In this document: one piece after another, positions 24,901-33,973 of the stretch
How the letters are laid out: each line of letters begins with the position of its first letter
Position numbering within the stretch: the stretch's first letter is position 1
Source of the DNA: Salvator merianae
Lineage: Eukaryota > Chordata > Lepidosauria > Squamata > Teiidae
Direction: 5' to 3'
Length of the DNA stretch: 64,000 nt
Assembly (NCBI GenBank): GCA_003586115.2
Contig: QVOM02000034.1
Span: 127,383,936 to 127,447,935 of the forward strand
Program-made: the position numbers and the translations under genes
Notes under the pieces: generated by a model
What the model was told of the DNA's origin: nothing
The model's database searches: none
Seen by the model: only the letters and a program-made list of their open reading frames with translations

Positions 24901-26132
24901 ATAAAATGATTCCAAACTACATAATTGATAGCAGTAAGTATTGAATATATTGATAAAATTTTGGATTCTTAAACTTCCTTTTTTTCTGTATGTTTGCTTT
25001 TAGCACTGAACTGTGCTATAAATGAGTGAGAATGACCCCAGTTATGATGCACGTATGTGCATCATAATATGTATGTGTGTATGTTTGTACAAAATTCAGT
25101 ACATTGTAGCTTTTTTGGTCCTACAGGAGAAAATAAGCTAGCAGTTTTCAGAATGTCACAGAGCACTGGGTCTCCTAAGTGAGATGATCAATAATAGCAA
25201 TTACAATCACTGTATAGTTAGACAGGAATTTTGTAGGAAAATGATATTTGATTTTTAGCCACCCTGGAAGCCAATTTTTTTTCACGTCACTGTTCTAAAA
25301 ATAAGAACCTCAAACTTAAGACTGCTAGGAGGTTAGCTATAATATTAATTAATAGTTGTGTTCTCATTTGTAGCAGTATTTGGACTGTGTTCCATAGTTC
25401 TTCTGCGAACCTAAGCTTTGGGATATAGCTATGATATCCATCTTCAGAGGATTTGACTTCTGGAAGAGTCAAAAACATCAGTTCTTCTTGACTCTTCCAT
25501 AAGTCAGATCCTTTGAAGATGGTTTATCGTAGCTATATCCGAAAGTTTAGGTTCTCAGAAGAACTATGGAATATGGCAAAAGAGCCCCAAAACTGCTACA
25601 AATGAGATTGAAACCAGCCATGAAAGCCTACATTCTACCAGTTGTCTTTTTCTTTGGTAAATGCTAGAAAACAGTTTGACATTTGAGAGTCATGCTGCAT
25701 CTTTGAATAAAAATGGATTTGCAATATGTAAAAATACTGTTTCTTTCACTCTCAGATTTAGAAATGGAAAGCATGGAACAGAAGTCACTGGATAATGAAT
25801 CTCATAATCAGCAGTCAGAAGAGAGGTCGGCAGATCTGAACTTGGCCACTCAAGATCCAGAAGAAGTGAGTGGTTTGGATTCACCAGCAGAGTCTGACAG
25901 CAGTGGTATTTCTCTTACAAATCAGGGGTCCTGCTCTCCCAAACTCCAGGAAACAAGCGGGAGCAGTTCTGTCTCAGAACTGGAAAATCACCCTGAGGAA
26001 CAATCAAAGAGTGAGACAGAATCTAGTTCTACCAGCAGCTGGGATAGTAAAGGACAGTCTATGGAATCAATATTAGCTGACTGGAATGAAGACATTGAAG
26101 CATTTGAAATGATGGAAAAAGATGAACTATAA
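3774..26132 (+). CDS. EDEM3: EDEM3, ER degradation-enhancing alpha-mannosidase-like protein 3 (14 exons, 5' part missing)
   Basis: EDEM3 acts in the ER lumen, where it trims mannose from N-glycans of misfolded glycoproteins and directs them to ER-associated degradation. Joined exons are 3774-3908, 6370-6475, 7035-7132, 8485-8610, 10949-11032, 12815-12898, 13417-13541, 14770-14935, 16492-16646, 18563-18716, 19271-19465, 20345-20510, 22267-22452 and 25756-26132. They total 2157 nt in one frame: 718 residues plus stop. Every intron has AG and GT borders. Residues 1 to about 330 of this part are GH47 sequence ([41 protein letters not shown]). About 440-590 form a PA domain, then comes a Ser/Glu/Gln-rich acidic tail ending MMEKDEL. 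PA plus C-terminal KDEL separates EDEM3 from EDEM1 and EDEM2. The family is about 930 residues, so about 200 N-terminal residues, including the signal peptide and the catalytic Glu I recall from the human protein, lie upstream. No frameshift or stop is seen. Confidence 0.97.
4285..4844 (+). mobile_element. hAT-like non-autonomous DNA transposon, copy 1
   Basis: Inverted ends: gggcctgtttgcact at the start and agtgcgaacaggccc at the end. The interior matches, in opposite orientation, the element at 8729-9231 over its whole length (for example ggtgcattcgcacc versus ggtgcatttgcacc, and tggggtctggaccctggtgg versus tggggtctggaccctggcgg). It encodes nothing recognisable. The class is inferred from the terminus style; the expected 8-bp target duplication was not found, perhaps eroded. 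It contains a 21-bp minisatellite. Confidence 0.65.
4606..4704 (+). repeat. 21-bp minisatellite inside hAT-like copy 1
   Basis: The unit gttcaaacacagaccctctgg repeats about 4.7 times, with substitutions between units. Because 21 is a multiple of three, a reading frame stays open across it and gives a seven-residue repeat, but there is no sign that it is translated. The related copy near 8880-8920 has about two units, so the array expanded here. Confidence 0.9.
5438..5580 (+). mobile_element. tRNA-derived SINE, copy 1
   Basis: The tRNA-like head has a degraded A box (gtaactcaggggtatagc) and a B box (ggttcaatcccc, 5492-5503). A body follows with ggcaatggcaaacaacc and gagttgaccacgactcgatg. The same head and body occur at about 23132-23320, so this is a repeat family and not a tRNA gene. 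Confidence 0.75.
6370..6475 (+). CDS. EDEM3: EDEM3 coding exon b (GH47)
   Basis: The acceptor is ttgcttcag and the donor gtatga. It encodes [20 protein letters not shown] and [15 protein letters not shown], and ends with one base of a split Asp codon. Near-identical to the vertebrate protein. Confidence 0.96.
7035..7132 (+). CDS. EDEM3: EDEM3 coding exon c (GH47)
   Basis: The acceptor is gtttctag and the donor gtagga. It completes the split Asp codon, then encodes [20 protein letters not shown] and [20 protein letters not shown] is typical of GH47 mannosidases. Confidence 0.96.
7133..8484 (+). other. EDEM3: EDEM3 intron between exons c and d
   Basis: AT-rich intron of about 1.35 kb with short open frames only. 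I see no repeat family or regulatory motif I can name. Confidence 0.7.
8485..8610 (+). CDS. EDEM3: EDEM3 coding exon d (GH47)
   Basis: The acceptor is ttttccag and the donor gtaagc. Its 42 codons start [20 protein letters not shown] and end [15 protein letters not shown]. The frame is open upstream of the AG, but similarity starts at HYD, which fixes the acceptor at 8484. Confidence 0.96.
8729..9231 (-). mobile_element. hAT-like non-autonomous DNA transposon, copy 2
   Basis: Reverse-oriented relative of the element at 4285-4844, with ends gggcctctttacta and caaacaggccc. On the - strand it reads ggtgaggatcaggaaaggtg, then the tggggtctggaccctggcgg block, and carries about two copies of the 21-bp unit (accctctgg-like, here gctcctctgg) that is expanded in copy 1. 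It has no coding capacity and no clear target duplication. Confidence 0.65.
9411..9938. repeat. Long foldback element with about 250-bp arms
   Basis: The left arm (about 9411-9672) is an imperfect inverted copy of the right arm (about 9688-9938), with a loop of roughly 16 bases. Matching landmarks are cctgccctttccctggc versus cagggaaagggcgagggg, accaagcccaaac versus gtttggc, agcactcaca versus tgagtgtgg, and the outer ends aattcctcctctcat versus atgagaggagggaatt. Identity by eye is about two thirds. It resembles an old foldback or palindromic non-autonomous DNA transposon in the intron between exons d and e. Confidence 0.6.
9939..10948 (+). other. EDEM3: Rest of the EDEM3 intron before exon e
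   Basis: AT-rich sequence with short T-runs (near 10560 and 10796). No recognisable repeat or gene. Confidence 0.65.
10949..11032 (+). CDS. EDEM3: EDEM3 coding exon e (GH47)
   Basis: The acceptor is aattctag and the donor gtaaga. Its 28 codons read [20 protein letters not shown] followed by KKHNFLPE. The intron before it (8611-10948) carries an hAT-like element and a long foldback. Confidence 0.96.
11033..12814 (+). other. EDEM3: EDEM3 intron between exons e and f
   Basis: AT-rich sequence with no open frame of interest and no repeat family I can name. Confidence 0.65.
12815..12898 (+). CDS. EDEM3: EDEM3 coding exon f (GH47)
   Basis: The acceptor is cctctttcag and the donor gtaagt. Its 28 codons include [28 protein letters not shown] is a conserved GH47 block whose Glu belongs to the active-site pocket in the family. 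Confidence 0.96.
13020..13365 (+). mobile_element. L2-like LINE 3' end
   Basis: It ends with acctaccctgggacctcaggcaaagggtgg and a short tail (aaatacttaaataaaatt), the decayed form of the common reptile LINE 3' terminus (gaaccgccctgggacc, gggcggtataaa, then A-rich tail). Upstream, acctcttcacctaagcctttg matches the last coding codons of L2-like elements. It lies in the intron before exon g. Confidence 0.55.
13417..13541 (+). CDS. EDEM3: EDEM3 coding exon g (GH47)
   Basis: The acceptor is aaaatag and the donor gtaagt. It encodes [20 protein letters not shown] and [20 protein letters not shown], and ends with two bases of a split Arg codon completed by the next exon. Confidence 0.96.
13542..14769 (+). 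other. EDEM3: EDEM3 intron between exons g and h
   Basis: AT-rich sequence with short overlapping open frames near 14180-14500 that match nothing known to me. No repeat was assigned. Confidence 0.6.
14770..14935 (+). CDS. EDEM3: EDEM3 coding exon h (GH47 C-terminal part)
   Basis: The acceptor is gtttctag and the donor gtaagt. One base completes Arg; 55 codons follow with [17 protein letters not shown] and [20 protein letters not shown]. In GH47 enzymes the conserved Thr in the TTEAH block is the calcium ligand. NQT near the exon end is a potential N-glycosylation sequon. Confidence 0.96.
14936..16491 (+). other. EDEM3: EDEM3 intron between exons h and i
   Basis: Contains a (CA)n run at 16105-16127. 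Otherwise nothing recognisable. Confidence 0.65.
16105..16127. repeat. (CA)n microsatellite
   Basis: About 11 CA dinucleotides in an intron. Confidence 0.9.
16492..16646 (+). CDS. EDEM3: EDEM3 coding exon i (end of GH47 and linker)
   Basis: The acceptor is cccttgcag and the donor gtaaga. It encodes [20 protein letters not shown] and [20 protein letters not shown], then CPRSISR, and ends with two bases of a split Ala codon. The Cys-rich linker differs from the human sequence I recall mainly at its end. Confidence 0.95.
16647..18562 (+). other. EDEM3: EDEM3 intron between exons i and j
   Basis: Contains an A-run at about 17870-17889 and moderately GC-rich stretches around 17250-17830 with short open frames that resemble nothing known. 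The A-run may be the tail of an unrecognised retroposon. Confidence 0.6.
18563..18716 (+). CDS. EDEM3: EDEM3 coding exon j (linker)
   Basis: The acceptor is atcttgcag and the donor gtacta. One base completes Ala, then [20 protein letters not shown] and [20 protein letters not shown] follow, ending QLVQHAIQ. Confidence 0.96.
18717..19270 (+). other. EDEM3: EDEM3 intron between exons j and k
   Basis: A short T-rich intron with no repeat identified. Confidence 0.7.
19271..19465 (+). CDS. EDEM3: EDEM3 coding exon k (start of PA-domain region)
   Basis: The acceptor is caattag. The donor after TCA GGG is a weak-looking gtgtgt. Its 65 codons include [20 protein letters not shown] and [20 protein letters not shown] and end HKSG. 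The human sequence I recall reads KHKETRG here; this one reads KHKSG then ARG, one residue longer at the junction. The PA domain begins in this exon. Confidence 0.93.
19466..20344 (+). other. EDEM3: EDEM3 intron between exons k and l
   Basis: AT-rich, no repeat or motif identified. Its donor is the weak gtgtgt. Confidence 0.7.
20345..20510 (+). CDS. EDEM3: EDEM3 coding exon l (PA domain)
   Basis: The acceptor is ctttaacag and the donor gtaaat. It encodes [20 protein letters not shown] and [20 protein letters not shown], then AGAIGGIVI. The R-G-x-C-x-F-x-x-K-A pattern and the following Ala/Gly/Ile run are the PA-domain signature. Confidence 0.96.
20511..22266 (+). other. EDEM3: EDEM3 intron between exons l and m
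   Basis: AT-rich. A small open frame on the - strand (21076-21354) has no recognisable domain, and no repeat was assigned. Confidence 0.65.
22267..22452 (+). CDS. EDEM3: EDEM3 coding exon m (PA domain)
   Basis: The acceptor is gactaactag and the donor gtaaga. It encodes [40 protein letters not shown] and [15 protein letters not shown], closing the PA domain. The IPxLFLF strand followed by a Lys/Glu-Gly turn is typical of PA folds. Confidence 0.96.
23132..23320 (+). mobile_element. tRNA-derived SINE, copy 2
   Basis: The tRNA-like head has a clear A box (tatagctcagtgttagagc) and B box (agttcaatcccc, about 23189-23200). The body is longer than in copy 1 (ggcaatgccataccacttct, gagttgatcacaacttggtg, gtacctaacagcaa). 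The shared body with 5438-5580 shows one family. RNA polymerase III promoter boxes are present, but divergence suggests it is inactive. Confidence 0.8.
23866..24112 (+). mobile_element. MIR-like SINE
   Basis: Contains tcctgggtttaaatctct (B-box-like), then gaccttgggcccgttgtta, cctacttcaagggttgttct and gagaatcaagtggga. These landmarks follow the order of MIR-type CORE-SINEs common in amniotes. Diverged. Confidence 0.5.
25362..25606. repeat. Inverted pair of Penelope-like element termini with hammerhead-like motifs
   Basis: The left arm (about 25362-25472) and right arm (about 25488-25606) are inverted copies, roughly 85% identical by eye over the inner part, with a spacer of about 15 bases. 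Right-arm landmarks: gatcctttgaagatgg, agctatatccgaaagtttagg and, just outside, ccagccatgaaagcctacat. The layout ctgaaga, short hairpin, cgaaa, then ccatgaaagcct resembles vertebrate Penelope-like terminal repeats, which carry hammerhead ribozymes. The core is damaged in both copies: cTGA has become tTGA on the right, and gaaa is caaa in the left arm. Confidence 0.5.
25756..26132 (+). CDS. EDEM3: EDEM3 last coding exon (acidic tail and KDEL)
   Basis: The acceptor is ttcactctcag. Two bases complete Asp; 125 codons including TAA follow. The tail is rich in Ser, Glu, Gln and Asn, poorly conserved in its middle, then strongly conserved from [21 protein letters not shown] to the stop. The final KDEL is the retrieval signal read by KDEL receptors and keeps the protein in the ER. 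It is a few residues shorter than the human tail I recall. Confidence 0.96.
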
Positions 26133-29100
26133 CTTTAAATAACGTAGTTCTTGGACTGCAAAATGGTGAACTTATGGAAGGACTGAAGATTAAAAGGAGT
26201 TGTTCAGTATTGTGACAAACAGCCAGGTTTTATTGGCAAATGCCAGCATGTGTTATAATTTGTAATGTTTTTGTTTTCCCTGTTTTTAAAAATGGGAATG
26301 TGCAATTGACCCATTTGCAGGGTTACTTTGCATGGTGCTGTTATACAGGAGGTTCATTCAGGGAATGATTTCTATTCCTCCTGTGTTTCAGATTGCTGTG
26401 GATTGGCTTATTTTACCTTTTGTAGGCAGACTGAATGCAATGGGATTAATGCACCACTAACTCTGAGTGGCTAGTTGGGGCATGACATCTTGGCACATGG
26501 GGGCCACTGGCTGGCTGTAGCAATAATGCTGTTTCAAGAGGGTCTGTACTACATCTCAAAAGCCTTTACGGAGACATGGTAAAAGGTACTTCAGGCTGTT
26601 GTGCCTTTATGATGGCAGGCAGCTGTGGCAGGCAGAATGGCAGGCAGCTGTGGTTTGTTCTGTGCCACTTAATATAGTAAGTGTGCTGTACCTCCTTATC
26701 ACTTCTTCCATTTATTATTCTAAAGATTAGCCTAGCCAAGGTATCTTGGTGTTATTGTTTTTTTTTAAAAAAAGCTTATAGGTCAAGTAAAGATACTCTA
26801 TAAACCAAAGGCAATGTGATCTATTAGCAAAAAGGAAGATTTATTGCTACTTCTGAAACTTGAAGGTGGGTATTTAGGCAAAGCCTCATCTTTACATTCT
26901 CATTATTTTCATACTGAACTTTCGACATTAAATAGGAAACTAAAATATGCCAAAACTAGGGATCTTACTGATGTTTAGAGAAAATACTAAATCGGTTAAT
27001 ATTGGGATAGAATGGTTTTCATTTTGCAATTTTCAACCAATCTTTCCCATTCCTCTGTAAAACTTCCTTTGTTTCCTTGCCTCCTTTTTTTTTTTAATCC
27101 CTATGGGCAAAATGGCCAGTATCAAGTAGAATATTTTCTGTAGTATGGTGTGGTATGAAACCAGGGGAAGGTTGGTATCATGTGTGGATTTCTTAAGTTG
27201 TGGTAAAGGGTTACAGTTTTTGAAAGCAATCATGTTTCACACAGATGTCTTAAATTTAAAATGCAGATCCATTAAAAAAACACAAATGTAGCAAATAAGA
27301 TTAACGCACTTGCATCTCCACATGCCTGCCAGGCATTGTTCATTTATATCCAGTCGTAATTTTGATTGTTTTTCGTTGCTGCCATTTTTTTTTTTTCTGT
27401 AGAAAACAGTTTTGGAGAAAAATTGCTGTCCTTTTAATGGAGAAGTTGCAAAATGCCTGTTAGGACGCAGTACAGTATATGAAAAGTGACTTATCATTTG
27501 CAAGGAAACCTTTGTCATGGGAAGCCAGGTCTTGTAGGGTTGGTGTGAAGGGTATGTTTCTGAGGAACGCCAAGAGCTTTCTACAAAATGTGGTCATTTG
27601 CTTTCCCCATAGAAGTGAATGGTAATAATTGCCTTCTGTATTATTGGGGTGGGGAGTAAGCCTTATGTGAAAAAGAGACCTCTGGAATATGGGCTAAACT
27701 TGTTCTCTGCTTGACATGCCACTACCTGAAGTATGGGGCTCTCTCTCATATGCTCCAGATTGTGTTTTTTCATAGTATAGAATGAAAGAGAGTTAGAGCC
27801 TGCTTACTCACATTAAATAGTCAGTTATATTTGTTTACTGTCTAAAGTGAAACAGCTTCTCGTACAAGAAGTACAGTTTGATAGATGCATTCTAAGGCCT
27901 GCTAGCCAGGTGGATAGTCTGTAAAAGTTGAGGCAACAATGGTGATGAGTCTTAGCAAACTAACAAATAAAGTGTCCTTTTAACTTTTCTCAAATATTTT
28001 CATTTATTTGAACTCGTAGAGTGATGGCTTGGTATCTGGTGGGTGGGAGTATTCTTTGAAAGAATTAGAGTAGAAAATTTGAAGTGTCCTTTTGTAACTT
28101 TGACCCAGATCTAGGGAATATCTGCATTTGGCCATAATCACTAAAGTTCTTCTAACAGTTAGGGGGGCATGCCTACAAAATCCACTAGATTTTAAGTTAA
28201 AACTGTAAAAAGCAAATGAGATATTTTGCACGTTAGAGTTCTAGTGCCACTAGAAAAAGCTTTTGATGTAGGCTAAGGCACCCACAGACTGCTATTTGCA
28301 TTTAGTAAAAATTGCCAATTTGGTGTTTCTGGTGAAGTGAATCTCTAGTCACTGCATAAGAAAGCATTTTAGAAAGAATTATTCCTGCCTGATACAGCAG
28401 TCACTAAATTTTCATTTCTTCCTACCAATAATTTATTAAGAGTTTGCACTACCTGCTATTTGTACATAGTTAATAGCATAGATTTTAAATTGTGTTTCAC
28501 ATCTGATATCTGCAAGTAATTTGGTTTTATTCATGGATTCAGGGATTATTCCCTTGCCATTAGAAAGAATTATCTGAAAAAGGTAGCACAGTCTACCTCA
28601 GATATAGTTTGCCCTTTTTAATATCTTAGGTCTTTTGTTACAGCCATAAGTCTGTTCGACAATAGCAAGTGGTTTACATGTTATCAAATAAATTTGGAAA
28701 TTGGTTTTTGAGATAAGTTACCTAATTATGCGTTAATATCTTCATATCACAATAGAAGCCCTTTTAAGACATGCATTCTTCACAGTTAGGATAGGTGTAA
28801 AGGTCTTAGGCTACGATGCTTGCATTGAGGGGAAAGTAATAAATGCTGTGGTAGTGTAATAGTTTTCACTCCAAGTAGGGTCTTCCCGACTTGCCGTCTT
28901 GTACTTCTCTTTCAACATTGTTAAATAGAGCACGTCTGCAAACATCTCAGTAAAATACCATCTTGTAGCGAGGACAGCAGAAGAAAAATAGTGTGAACAC
29001 ATACCATACATTCAGATTTTGTAAGAGTTTTTATCAGCCCAGTTTACAGCCATATATTTTCATATGATGTAATTTATGACAAGTCTAATAAGGGGTGCTG

Positions 29101-29285
29101 TAACACTAATGCTGTTGGATTTTACTGTCTGGTGATTTTAAGTGTGTACAATATTCCTAAGGGCAACTATGTACTGTGATGTAAAAGTTTAAGCTCAATG
29201 TGTACATAATCCTTGTATATAAAATTGTGTACTTGATTACAATGGCTGATTGTAAAGATTTAATAAAACTTGTAAATATTCTGGT
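26133..29285 (+). other. EDEM3: EDEM3 3' UTR
   Basis: This AT-rich sequence after the stop has no further coding similarity. The best poly(A) signal is AATAAA at 29262-29267, followed by a TG-rich stretch; cleavage near 29285 is inferred. A possible earlier signal sits near 27965. A 17-base segment (atggcaggcagctgtgg) occurs twice about 20 bases apart at 26612-26652. No microRNA hairpin or transposon was identified. Confidence 0.75.
29262..29267 (+). terminator. EDEM3: Poly(A) signal of EDEM3
   Basis: A canonical AATAAA hexamer about 3.1 kb after the stop, with cttgtaaatattctgg directly downstream. An AATAAA at about 29346 is an alternative. Judged by position and motif only. Confidence 0.6.
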
Positions 29286-31229
29286 CAAAGCACTGGTTTG
29301 ATTTGATTCAGGCAAATGACAGAGAAATTAGTGTAATATTTTAAAATAAAATTTATAAAAGGATTGAGGATTGTAACGCAGACACTTGTAGCCATGCCAT
29401 ACAGAAACTGGAGCGCATAACTATGTACAGATTGGCATGTATTCCCATGAAATATAACTATAAGGATTCAAAAACAGGGAATCTGACCAGAATCCTGGAC
29501 CCTGTAGAAACCAGATTTATTCTGCTTATCTCTTGAATAAGTTAATCTGGCTGCTGAGAGTCAGCTCAGGAAATTATGCATTAATGGTTAACAAAAGATT
29601 GGGCAACTATTTGGCCATCACCTAGTCCTATTGTTCAAGCCTACATCTTGAGAACTTCTCATTAAGAATGCAAATAACACAATTTAAGCTCATCAACCAG
29701 TGTAGTTGTCTGTTTATCTGTCTACGTGACAAAGCTCACATCTTTGCTCAGCTAAGAGCAAGTTTCCTCCTTTTTCTGCTTGGGAAAAAGAATATAAAAA
29801 GTTCAGGTTTTTACTGTTAGGAAGTTAGCAGGAGCTGAGGAAGCAGAGAACATGTCAGCGCCATTTTATTTGGCTGAGAGCTGATTTTACTTCCCTCCTC
29901 AAATGGAGAGAGAACAGATTTTTCTAAAGAACTGCTTGATTCTAATGCTTGCTTGCAGTTTCCTTTATTTTCCTTTTTGAGCTGATTTCACTTAAAGAGG
30001 GATTCCATATCTCTCTCCATGCCCCTTGGCAAAAGAGCTGTTTTTGTTTCTAAAGGAGTAAGGGTTGTGGAGCCTCGTCCACATCCCATTCTCTGATTTT
30101 TCACCCATTTTGCCTGTAAGAGACTTATGCATCTTTTCCCCCAAATTTTCCTTTTTGGCATGATGACGTTTTACCTGGAGAAGACTACAGATGGGTGAGA
30201 TTTACTCCTTTAGTGCTAGGGAACCTCTCTAGTCTCCATTGCTAGCTTCTTCCAGACTCTCTCTCTTTCTCCCCGCCTCCCTTCTACCCCTTTTACGCTT
30301 ACTAACTAGGTTTCCTTACTTAGTTTGGAGCCAAACTAGTTGATTCCAACAAATTACATTGTTTATTGCTATTTCTTTGGATTTCAATCTTTTTGCTGGG
30401 TCCTAATAAAGATGCACCATTCTTTTCAAGGATTACCTCCTCTTTATTTGCATTTTCTATGTCAATTTAGCGTTATTAAAACCATAACCGAGAAATCGAT
30501 CCCTAGAAAGGTCTAAATGCCTGGGCAAAAGCTAATTTCCCCAAAACAACTCAAACCCAGAGGATCAGCCTTTAACAGGATGTGTGTTAGAGCAAGTATG
30601 TAGGTGATTATACTGAGCACATGGGTTAAGGAATAAGTATATATAAATGGTAAGATAGGATTTAAGGAGAATAGAGTATAGGATTAGAATAAGTGTATAA
30701 GGATATATGATCAATGTACCTAGGGGGTTGATTTAAATAAAAGAAGGATTACTAGAGATAAAGAGAAACTTAAGGAACTTGAGAAATTGAAATGGCTCTT
30801 GCTTATCTACAAATGATATCTAAGTCCATAATAAATATATAGAAAGGGGAGAAGAATCTTTAGGCCATAGTGCTTAATGTTGGTACCTCAACATTTTTCC
30901 ATCCTGAGAGGGTGTGGGTGCTTCTGGACAGTAAGGATAGATAGCCATCCAGCTTCTGGTGTATCTGTTGCAGTATGGTTTTACTTCTTACTATTGGTAC
31001 TGGTAGGGAGGGAAACGAAGGGGAGAACATAGGAATGAAAGAATTGTTACAAGAGTGGAACAAAATGAATTACAGTTTGTCTTTGAAGTTCATGTTGGTT
31101 CTTTGCAGTTTATATGCCATACTGAGCAATGTTAGATAAGGACGAAATATATAAAAGGAGGAAAAGAGCTAATGGCTCACTAACCTTAAGAACAGCAAGA
31201 AAAAGTGAATAAATGATTATACAAGAGAA
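29286..31229. other. Intergenic sequence downstream of EDEM3
   Basis: AT-rich, no gene. From about 30590 it becomes purine-rich and may be the 5' part (ORF1 region) of the L1 that follows, but I could not recognise ORF1. Confidence 0.55.
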
Positions 31230-33973
31230 GTTGAATGGGCCATTTCAAATTGTTTCTTATAATGTCAAAGGCCTTTATACAGATAGAAAGAGAAGGATAA
31301 TATACAATCAACTCAGGGATTTTAACCCACCAGTAACTATGATATAAGAAATCAATCAATCACAAAACTACCAACAAAAAATTATTGCATGAAGATTACA
31401 GGGAATATACAGCACAGAGGTCCTCAAAATCTGGAGGAGTGGCTGTTCTTATTTTAAATAGGATTTCATTTTAAGAAGAAGAGAAGTTAATAAAAATGGA
31501 AGGCATGTAGCTGTAAAAAGAAAATGTTTAGGTCAAAGCATTACTTTTGCATCAATATTACTCCAAATAAGAAGCAAAAGAATTAAAAAAAAAAAAAAGA
31601 TAAACTTTCAAGCTTTCCTGTGGGTATTTTGGTGTTAGAAGGTGATCCAAATTTGGCTTTTAATCCAACAATAGATAAATCCTAAAATGTTGAAAAATGA
31701 CTCTTGAATCTTGGCAGTTGATTTTCAAATATTTCTGGTAGATTCCAAGATGATAGATTCATTTAGATTTTTTAATCCTATTAAAAGAGACTGTATCTTT
31801 TCCCCCCCTAAGATATGGATTGTATTGTGTACTGAAAGATGTGGGCATAGAGTGCAGATGCCATTCTCACCATTCCCCCATCTATGTGGTTATGGTATTG
31901 GATCAGACCAGCACTGATGAAACCTGAAAATTTCCTCCAATTTTATTAGCAAAGAAAAGAATAAGACAGGAAATATAGCAGGAAATTAAAAATTATTTTG
32001 AATTAAATAAGATGGAGCAGATCACCCTTTAGGAAGCAATTAAAGTGGTCCACCAGGGGATCTGCAATTCCAAAGCCTCTAGCCTTCAGAAAAGTTATGG
32101 CAAGAAAGAGGGAAATAATTCACAAAGATCTGAACTGTGAGAATGTGCATAAAAGAAACCTGACAAAAGAAAATTTGGAGGCAATAGAAGTGAAATGCAG
32201 GGAGTTGCAGGCATTGGATTGTAATAAATGCATAAAAGCACATCTTTATAATAAACATATATATATGGAAATAAATATTCTGAAGTCCTAGTTTCAATAT
32301 TACATAAGAACAACCAAATAAATTCTATAACAGATTTAAAAAATGATAAGAAAATATTTCAGGATAACGATAATAAGAGTAATGCACTCATTTTATGAAA
32401 TAATCTTCAATTACAGAAGACTCCACTCTAATAACAAATAATGTAAAAAAAAAAAAGGTAAAATTGAATATTTTGACAGAAAAACAATGGAAAGTGATGA
32501 ATGACCACATTACAATAGGAGAAGTATCAACCCAGATTGCCAAGTTACATGGTACAAAATCACCAGAGCCATCAGTAATTTATAAAACTTATAGAACTTG
32601 ATAGAACTATTTAATGGGATCATGGCTGATAGGGAAATTCCATCATCTTGGAAAGGAGTCCATAATCATTTCTATACCAAAATGTAATAAAAACACAGCA
32701 TACCAAGATTCTTATAGAACTATTTCATTGGCCAGTCATGAGTACAAAATATTCACAAGTATATTGGCACAAAGATTGAAAAGATGTATTACAAAAATTA
32801 TACAAAAAGATCAATATAGTTTTACACCTAATATTTATTTATGAGCTTATCAGAGCAGTATTCTAATTTTTTGACAGCTCAGTTAACAAAAAAAGATTAG
32901 CAATTATGAACTTTGACATTTATAAGGCTTTTAATTTTATTAAACAAGATTTTTTTTATAGCTATGTTGAAGGAGATATAATTTGGTGAATCATTTGTTA
33001 GGACAATAAACAGTTTTTATCAGAACAGTGTGACTGAACTTAGAATAAATGGCTGACATTCTGAGGAAGTCAAGATAAAATGTGGAACAAAACAAGACTG
33101 TCCATTGCCACCTTTACTATTTAATTTGGCTGTGGTGTCATTTACTAATGTAATTAGAGCAGAAAATGAGATAGTACATATATTGGAGAGGAATATCTAA
33201 AAATAACTTTATATGCTTATGATATCTTTATGATCATAAGTGATTTCTCTGAGAGCTATAAATAAAGTAATGCATATAGTGAAAGAATTCAGATCTGCAG
33301 AAGGACTATTGATAAATATAAATAAAACCAGAAACTATGTTTAAAAATATTTCTCCAAATATAAAATTAAGGGTACCAAAATACTTCTGGCTTAAGAATG
33401 CAATATAAAGATATTAAATATTTGTGTGTATATATAACCGAGAAAGTTAATAAATTTTTTATCATTAATCATTATCCATTAATTAAATAAATTAAAAGGG
33501 ACATTGAATATTAGAAGAAAATGTATATTGAAATAAAAATATTATTTTTATCTCAATGTTTACCGATAAGCCCTCTGAAAAACAATATTAGAATAGATAA
33601 TTAACTCAGTTTTCAATTTATTTATTTTTTAACGAATAGCCAAAACATTTACCAGAGACAAATGAAAAAAGGTGAATAGGGATTCCCAGATATAGAAGCA
33701 TATTGGGATGTTTTCTGATTGATGCAAATGATTCAGTCACAGAATGGAATCTGGAATCTGGGCTCAGAGAAGCAGCAGACACAGAACATATACTGCATTC
33801 TCTTAATTAATAATCTCATTAAAAATGATGCTGTACATGATAATCCTGTAATATAAGCAATGGTTAAGTTTGGCTAAAACAGCAAAAGAGGTTTCTCCCT
33901 GTGATTTCACCCTTATTAAAGTTAGGCTATAATTCAGGAATAAAATATTGTGTGCCAAACAAGTTCTAGAATA

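Larger units (their letters stand above)
22453..25755 (+). other. EDEM3: EDEM3 last intron
   Basis: Holds a tRNA-derived SINE (23132-23320), a MIR-like SINE (about 23866-24112) and an inverted pair of Penelope-like termini (25362-25606). The stretch near 24190-24480 is GC-richer and unassigned. Confidence 0.7.

Noticed and set aside
25287..25478. 63-codon open frame on the - strand
   Set aside because: It lies within the left arm of the inverted Penelope-like repeat and has no homolog known to me.
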